Assembly: GCA_050115555.1 (NCBI GenBank) | Contig: JASFQI010000067.1 | Location: 1-18,248 of the forward strand | Source: JASFQI01 sp050115555 | GTDB lineage: Bacteria > Desulfobacterota > DSM-4660 > Desulfatiglandales > HGW-15 | Reading direction: 5' to 3' | DNA: 18,248 nucleotides | Part shown: positions 14,676 to 18,248 of the stretch, piece by piece | Position numbering within the stretch: position 1 is the first letter of the stretch | How the letters are laid out: every line of letters starts with the position of its first letter | Position numbers and translations under genes: made by a program | The notes under the pieces: model-generated | Told to the model about the DNA's origin: nothing | The model's input: only the letters and a program-made list of their open reading frames with translations | Databases searched by the model: none

Positions 14676-15308
14676 ATGATCCGAATGCGAAAACCCCTTG
14701 TCCTTGTCCTTGCGGTCCTTCCTCTGGCCATGGCCTGCGCGCACCCGTCCCGGCAGCCCACGCGAGCTCAAACCCTCTACCACGAAGGCCAGGCTTTTCT
14801 TTCCCAGGGGCAACCCCATGAGGCCAGGGCCAGGTTTTCCGAGTCCCTGGCCCTGTGCCGGGAGCAGAACGACCCGAGGGGCATCGCCCACAACCTCAAC
14901 GAAATCGGGATCCTTTACACGCAGCAACGGAGATGCAAAGAGGCGAGAGCGTGCTTCCGGGAGGCCGAAGCGCTCTACCGTCGCCTGGGCATGGACGCCG
15001 AGGTATCCAAATGCCTGAACAACCGCGCCCTGACCTTTGTCCTGGAAAAATCGTACGATCGAGCGGTGGAAGCCTACGAAGGCCTCCTGGCCTGGGACGA
15101 GTCTACCGGCAACCACCTGGGCCGGGCCATCACCTACACCAACCTCGGAGCGCTCTATGAAACCCGCCTGGACGACCCCACAGGGGCGCTCGAGGCCTAT
15201 GAAAAGGCCCTGACCCTCCTGAACGCCCTTGGCGATGCTTCCCGCGGGGAGACGGTCAAGGAGCGGCTGAAGCGCCTACAAAACGCCTGGCCGGCCTTGG
15301 AAGAATAG
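14676..15308 (+). CDS. TPR-repeat lipoprotein-like protein
   Basis: The protein has 210 residues from ATG 14676, or 207 from ATG 14685 (MRKPLVLVLAVLPLAMAC). Neither start has a ribosome binding site, and an earlier in-frame ATG at 14634 lies before the terminator. The N-terminus is a signal sequence ending LAMAC, a slightly unusual lipobox, so lipid anchoring at Cys21 is likely but not certain. About four tetratricopeptide repeats follow (LYHEGQAFLSQGQPHEARARF, NLNEIGILYTQQRRCKEARACF, CLNNRALTFVLEKSYDRAVEAY, TNLGALYETRLDDPTGALEAY). TPR lipoproteins serve as scaffolds in the envelope. No partner can be named from the neighbourhood. It converges with the beta-barrel gene on the other strand. 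Confidence 0.83.
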   Translation: MIRMRKPLVLVLAVLPLAMACAHPSRQPTRAQTLYHEGQAFLSQGQPHEARARFSESLALCREQNDPRGIAHNLNEIGILYTQQRRCKEARACFREAEALYRRLGMDAEVSKCLNNRALTFVLEKSYDRAVEAYEGLLAWDESTGNHLGRAITYTNLGALYETRLDDPTGALEAYEKALTLLNALGDASRGETVKERLKRLQNAWPALEE

Positions 15309-15456
15309 TCGCTGCAAACGCGACATGCTCTTCACGGCTTACCCTGCCTTCTTCGTGATCTTCGCGGTTTTTGGGATGAAATAGACAGGGGACCACAGGA
15401 GCCCCGGTTGCATCGATGACGGAGGAGGAAAGCTCCTCACCCTGGCGTCAGCCCTC

Positions 15457-16794
15457 TCAGTAAGAAAACGACACGCCCAGGGAGAAACTGTCCGTCTCGT
15501 AGTCGTAGCGGTAGGTGCGCTCGTCGTCATTGTTAGACGACGCCTTCACATGACGCCACAGGCCTACAATGCTCCAGTACTGCCCAAGGCGATACCGGAG
15601 CTCGGCCTCGGTCTCGTGCCGGGTCTCCCATTGCTCCTCGGCCTTGTAGGTCCCGTCCGAGAACTTGGCCGTGCGGTCGTCGTAGTCCACTTTTTCATAG
15701 GCATATGACAGGGTCGCGGTGAGGGGAAACCACGGAAGTGTGTAGGAGACATAGGGTTCCACCCGAAAGGAGGTGGAGTCGTAGAAGTCGGGGGTGAACA
15801 CGTCGTCGGCCAGGGTCAGGCTACCCAGACCGTCATAGAAGTTCTGGTCGCTCCGGTAGAGCCCACCCGTGAGCACCGTGCCCAGGCAAAACCCACGCTC
15901 GAACCGGTACCACCCGTTGATCTCCAGCGTGTGCCAGAAGTCGCGCTGCTTGTCTTCCAGGAGCACGCCGTTCTCATCCACGACCCGCTTGTCTTTCAGA
16001 CGTTTGTACAGCAGGGAGTACTCGGCCTGCCAGGAAAAGCCCTTTTCCTGAATCCAGTCGTACCCCAGCCGCGCAATCCAGCCCTTGTAATCCTTCTCGT
16101 CTTTCTCCGTGTCCAGCCCGATGGCAAGGTCGAGGAGGGAGTCGTAGTTGGGGTAGCGGCGCTCGTAGTACTGTAGGCCCAGGCGGAACGTGCCCTCTCC
16201 TCTACCGAACCCCGCCTTTCGAATGTCGAAGTCCAGCCCGCCTCCGTTGTCCCGGTAGTTGTAAAGGCCCTCGTCCCAGGCACCGGCCTCGAGGTCCTTG
16301 TTGTAGGTCCGGGTGTGAAACACCGAGGGCGAGAGGGAGTAGCGTTCGTCGGGCCCGAAATCGAACCGCACCATGGGGGTGAGGGTATGGGACTGAAACT
16401 CGGAACGCTCGCGCGGTCCCACATCGTCGGAGTAAAAGTCCCGTTTTCTGGAATAGAGGCCGTCATAAGTCATTAGAACGTAGGTGTGATCCGTGACACG
16501 GTAGACCGGCGTGATCACGCCGCGGGCCGTGCCTCCCCAGAGGCGATCAGCCCCTTCCAGGTCGGAAAGGGTGAGAAGGAGGTCCACGTCTGCGAGCAGC
16601 AGGAAACGTTCCTGCCCTCCGGTTTCCTTCGAATACACGGCATCGGGGGATGTCTGAACCCTCGGGCTGCCCTCATCGATGTCCTTTGGGACCTCCTTGG
16701 ATAGGACCCACCCCGGGAAGAGCACCATGGCCAATGAGAGAAACACCCTGTTCAGGACCTGCCTGCCTTGTCCACGCCCCACGATTCCCTTCAA
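15457..16794 (-). CDS. Outer-membrane beta-barrel protein, unknown function
   Basis: The protein has 445 residues if begun at the TTG at 16794, which has GGAGGGAGG 8 nt upstream; a GTG at 16785 and an ATG at 16869 are alternatives. From the TTG a signal peptide is read with hydrophobic core VFLSLAMVLFPGWVLS. After about residue 70 the protein shows alternating polar and hydrophobic strands with many Tyr, Trp and Arg (for example VRFDFGPDERYSLSPSVFHT, FRLGLQYYERRYPNYDS, FRVEPYVSYTLPWFPLTATL) and ends in FSLGVSFSY, an aromatic C-terminus like that recognised by the Bam machinery. I do not recognise a named family. It follows the large protein at 16873 on the same strand and the two probably form one operon, as a secreted protein and its outer-membrane partner. 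Confidence 0.8.
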   Translation of the reverse strand: MKGIVGRGQGRQVLNRVFLSLAMVLFPGWVLSKEVPKDIDEGSPRVQTSPDAVYSKETGGQERFLLLADVDLLLTLSDLEGADRLWGGTARGVITPVYRVTDHTYVLMTYDGLYSRKRDFYSDDVGPRERSEFQSHTLTPMVRFDFGPDERYSLSPSVFHTRTYNKDLEAGAWDEGLYNYRDNGGGLDFDIRKAGFGRGEGTFRLGLQYYERRYPNYDSLLDLAIGLDTEKDEKDYKGWIARLGYDWIQEKGFSWQAEYSLLYKRLKDKRVVDENGVLLEDKQRDFWHTLEINGWYRFERGFCLGTVLTGGLYRSDQNFYDGLGSLTLADDVFTPDFYDSTSFRVEPYVSYTLPWFPLTATLSYAYEKVDYDDRTAKFSDGTYKAEEQWETRHETEAELRYRLGQYWSIVGLWRHVKASSNNDDERTYRYDYETDSFSLGVSFSY

Positions 16795-16872
16795 ACGGAC
16801 ATTCCTCCCTCCGGAATGGTGTGAAACCGCCCTTTGTTCTGATCCCCTGGCCGGGCTGAAACCCTGCATCCC

Positions 16873-18248
16873 CTATTTCCAGAGCATGCGGGACATGGGG
16901 ACGTAGACCACATCGATGGGTTGGCTGAACACCTGCTTCTCCGCGTCCATGGCGATCTCCAGGTTGTTCTCCCCGATCTGCGGCGCCCCCGGCTCGTTTA
17001 CCCGAAGCGCATCCCAGATGTCCTTGAACCCCACGCTGCTGTAATCCCCTGAGGAAAGCCCCCGGTTGTCGGAAGAATCCCCGTCCCCCACCACGAAGAA
17101 GGCCACGTTCACGTTCCTCTCGGACCCACCCGTCCGAAGCGCGTAGTGAAACCCTGCCGGGTTGGAGGATGAGCCCGCGCTATGGGCCACCACCCGGTAC
17201 TGGCCGTCCATAAGCGATGCATCGCCATACGCATAGTCAAAGGTCCCGCTGAGACCGTCCGAGACCAAGGTCAGGCGCTCCTGATCAATGGCCTGGCAGT
17301 AGACCGAGTCCAACACACTTTTTCCGGCAAAGACCCGCGCCTCTTCCAGGGATTCCTCCACCGGATTGGTAAACGCCACGGACATCTCGCCAAGCTCGGG
17401 CGCTGCTGCCGTGGTGATCACGTACCGCCCGGAACCGCTCTCCTGCGTATCCAGCCATTGGCTCCACGGCAGGGTCTTCAGATTCACCCCGTCCACAGAC
17501 TCCGTGAACCGGGTCTTCCAGTCAATGCTCGAGATGCCGGCGAGCTCTCCATCCCCTTCTCTCAGGCTGACGTTCAGGACCTGGACCGTCTGCGCATCCG
17601 GCCGGAGGATGTACTGCTGCACCCGTACCCAGTTGCCGTTGCGATCCTTGAGCACCCGACCGGCCTGGGCGTCCGCCTTCTGCGTAAACCAGTCGTCCCG
17701 GGAACGAATGTCCCCGTACTCTAGCGCATGATCCACCTGGTCCCGGAGATCCCCCTTGAGGCTCTGGCGGTGCATGGCCAGGATCTCCCGGTTTACCCGA
17801 TCCTCTTCCACCTGGACCGCATAGGCCATGAACCCGCTCTGGTTGATCCCCTCCAGGGTGGCGGCATCCGTGTATACCTTGGCGTTTCCCGCGGCATCCT
17901 GCCCCACGGTCTGGAGCCCGTAGCGGTATCCCGACCATGTGCCGGCAAAGCCGTTCGTGTCCCCCTCGCTCGCAAAGGTCCCGGGCGTGTAGTCCCCCGC
18001 ATCCACCGATGCGAGCAGGTCCGCATCCGCCAGGGTGCTCTCCACGGCCTGGTCCGCTGTGGCGATGTCCACGAACATGTCCCGCGTCCCGGTCGTGGCT
18101 GCGTACTTGGGGCTCCCCGGCCGAAGATCAGGTAAGAATCTCCCAGGTCGAATGCGTTTCCATCCGTAGAGCCGTCCAGGGATTCCCACCACTCGTAGAG
18201 GCCTTCGTAGTTCACATAGTCGTGCACGCCATCCACCTCGGAGAAGTC
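16873..18248 (-). CDS. Large protein of unknown function with apparent frameshift (5' end beyond the window)
   Basis: I do not recognise this protein. Two frames are both protein-like and meet near 18109-18119. The upstream frame, from the window edge, reads DFSEVDGVHDYVNYEGLYEW and on to GDSYLIFGRG. The downstream frame reads SPKYAATTGTRDMFVDIATA and continues about 415 residues to VPMSRMLWK. Adding one base at the GGGG run (18115-18118) would join them into one protein, so a one-base deletion or a sequencing error is likely. The chain has few Cys and is rich in Asp, Ser and Gly; stretches such as VNVAFFVVGDGDSSDNRGLS suggest an extracellular or surface protein. It lies upstream of the outer-membrane barrel gene. 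The annotated start within the downstream frame (18192) is not believable. Confidence 0.7.
   Translation of the reverse strand, partial: LLRGGWRARLCELRRPLRVVGIPGRLYGWKRIRPGRFLPDLRPGSPKYAATTGTRDMFVDIATADQAVESTLADADLLASVDAGDYTPGTFASEGDTNGFAGTWSGYRYGLQTVGQDAAGNAKVYTDAATLEGINQSGFMAYAVQVEEDRVNREILAMHRQSLKGDLRDQVDHALEYGDIRSRDDWFTQKADAQAGRVLKDRNGNWVRVQQYILRPDAQTVQVLNVSLREGDGELAGISSIDWKTRFTESVDGVNLKTLPWSQWLDTQESGSGRYVITTAAAPELGEMSVAFTNPVEESLEEARVFAGKSVLDSVYCQAIDQERLTLVSDGLSGTFDYAYGDASLMDGQYRVVAHSAGSSSNPAGFHYALRTGGSERNVNVAFFVVGDGDSSDNRGLSSGDYSSVGFKDIWDALRVNEPGAPQIGENNLEIAMDAEKQVFSQPIDVVYVPMSRMLWK

Noticed and set aside
15335..15370. Intergenic repeat containing CGCGAAGATCACGAAGAAGG on the minus strand
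   Set aside because: It resembles a CACGAAG-type repeat seen in other genomes, but only one copy is in this window.
18105..18122. Programmed -1 ribosomal frameshift
   Set aside because: No X-XXY-YYZ slippery heptamer is present at the junction; a one-base indel in GGGG is simpler.
1..18248. tRNA, rRNA, CRISPR array or insertion sequence
   Set aside because: No cloverleaf, ribosomal RNA motif, regularly spaced repeat or transposase was found on either strand.

Overview
The window looks like chromosomal DNA of a strictly anaerobic, GC-rich, Gram-negative bacterium, most likely of the Desulfobacterota (the former Deltaproteobacteria). The reasons are a cobalamin-riboswitch operon for corrinoid uptake with a TonB-dependent receptor, an oxygen-sensitive class III ribonucleotide reductase, a PEP-CTERM-type secreted protein, and outer-membrane beta-barrel proteins ending in an aromatic residue. 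I cannot name the genus.

Region 1 (1-8081, minus strand) is one corrinoid operon. It has a sigma70-like promoter (8053-8081), a cobalamin riboswitch (about 7851-8047) and an intrinsic terminator (7754-7785). The genes then follow in this order: BtuB-like TonB-dependent receptor; DUF2162 membrane protein with a CPVC motif; MotA/TolQ/ExbB-type proton channel; DUF2149 protein; an exported fusion of a BtuF-like corrinoid-binding domain to a CbiZ amidohydrolase domain; and an exported CobN/HmuS-family chelatase that runs off the left edge. Several genes overlap or nearly abut. The receptor would bring corrinoid across the outer membrane, and the ExbB-like/DUF2149/DUF2162 proteins could form a dedicated energising module. 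The BtuF-CbiZ fusion and the CobN-like protein both carry signal peptides, so they could process the corrinoid in the periplasm by cutting the nucleotide loop and perhaps handling the cobalt. The gene set matches the heme operon hmuRSTUV of Bacteroidetes, but here it is tied to corrinoids by the riboswitch and by CbiZ. This is the most interesting system in the window.

Region 2 (about 8179-10130, minus strand) is a group II intron with its own reverse transcriptase/maturase. It lies just upstream of the riboswitch promoter, which it leaves intact.

Region 3 (10149-13774, plus strand) has a near-consensus sigma70 promoter over a small palindrome, driving a 65-residue hypothetical protein. Next come a pair of NrdR boxes 31 bp apart around a second promoter, then nrdD and nrdG, closed by a strong intrinsic terminator. 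This B12-independent ribonucleotide reductase sits divergently to the B12 operon.

Region 4 (13775-18248) holds a secreted protein with a PEP-CTERM-like tail, its terminator, and a TPR lipoprotein-like gene starting right after that terminator. Facing these is a minus-strand pair: a large protein of unknown function, broken by an apparent single-base frameshift near 18109-18119 and running off the right edge, and an outer-membrane beta-barrel protein. No tRNA, rRNA, CRISPR array or insertion sequence was seen.
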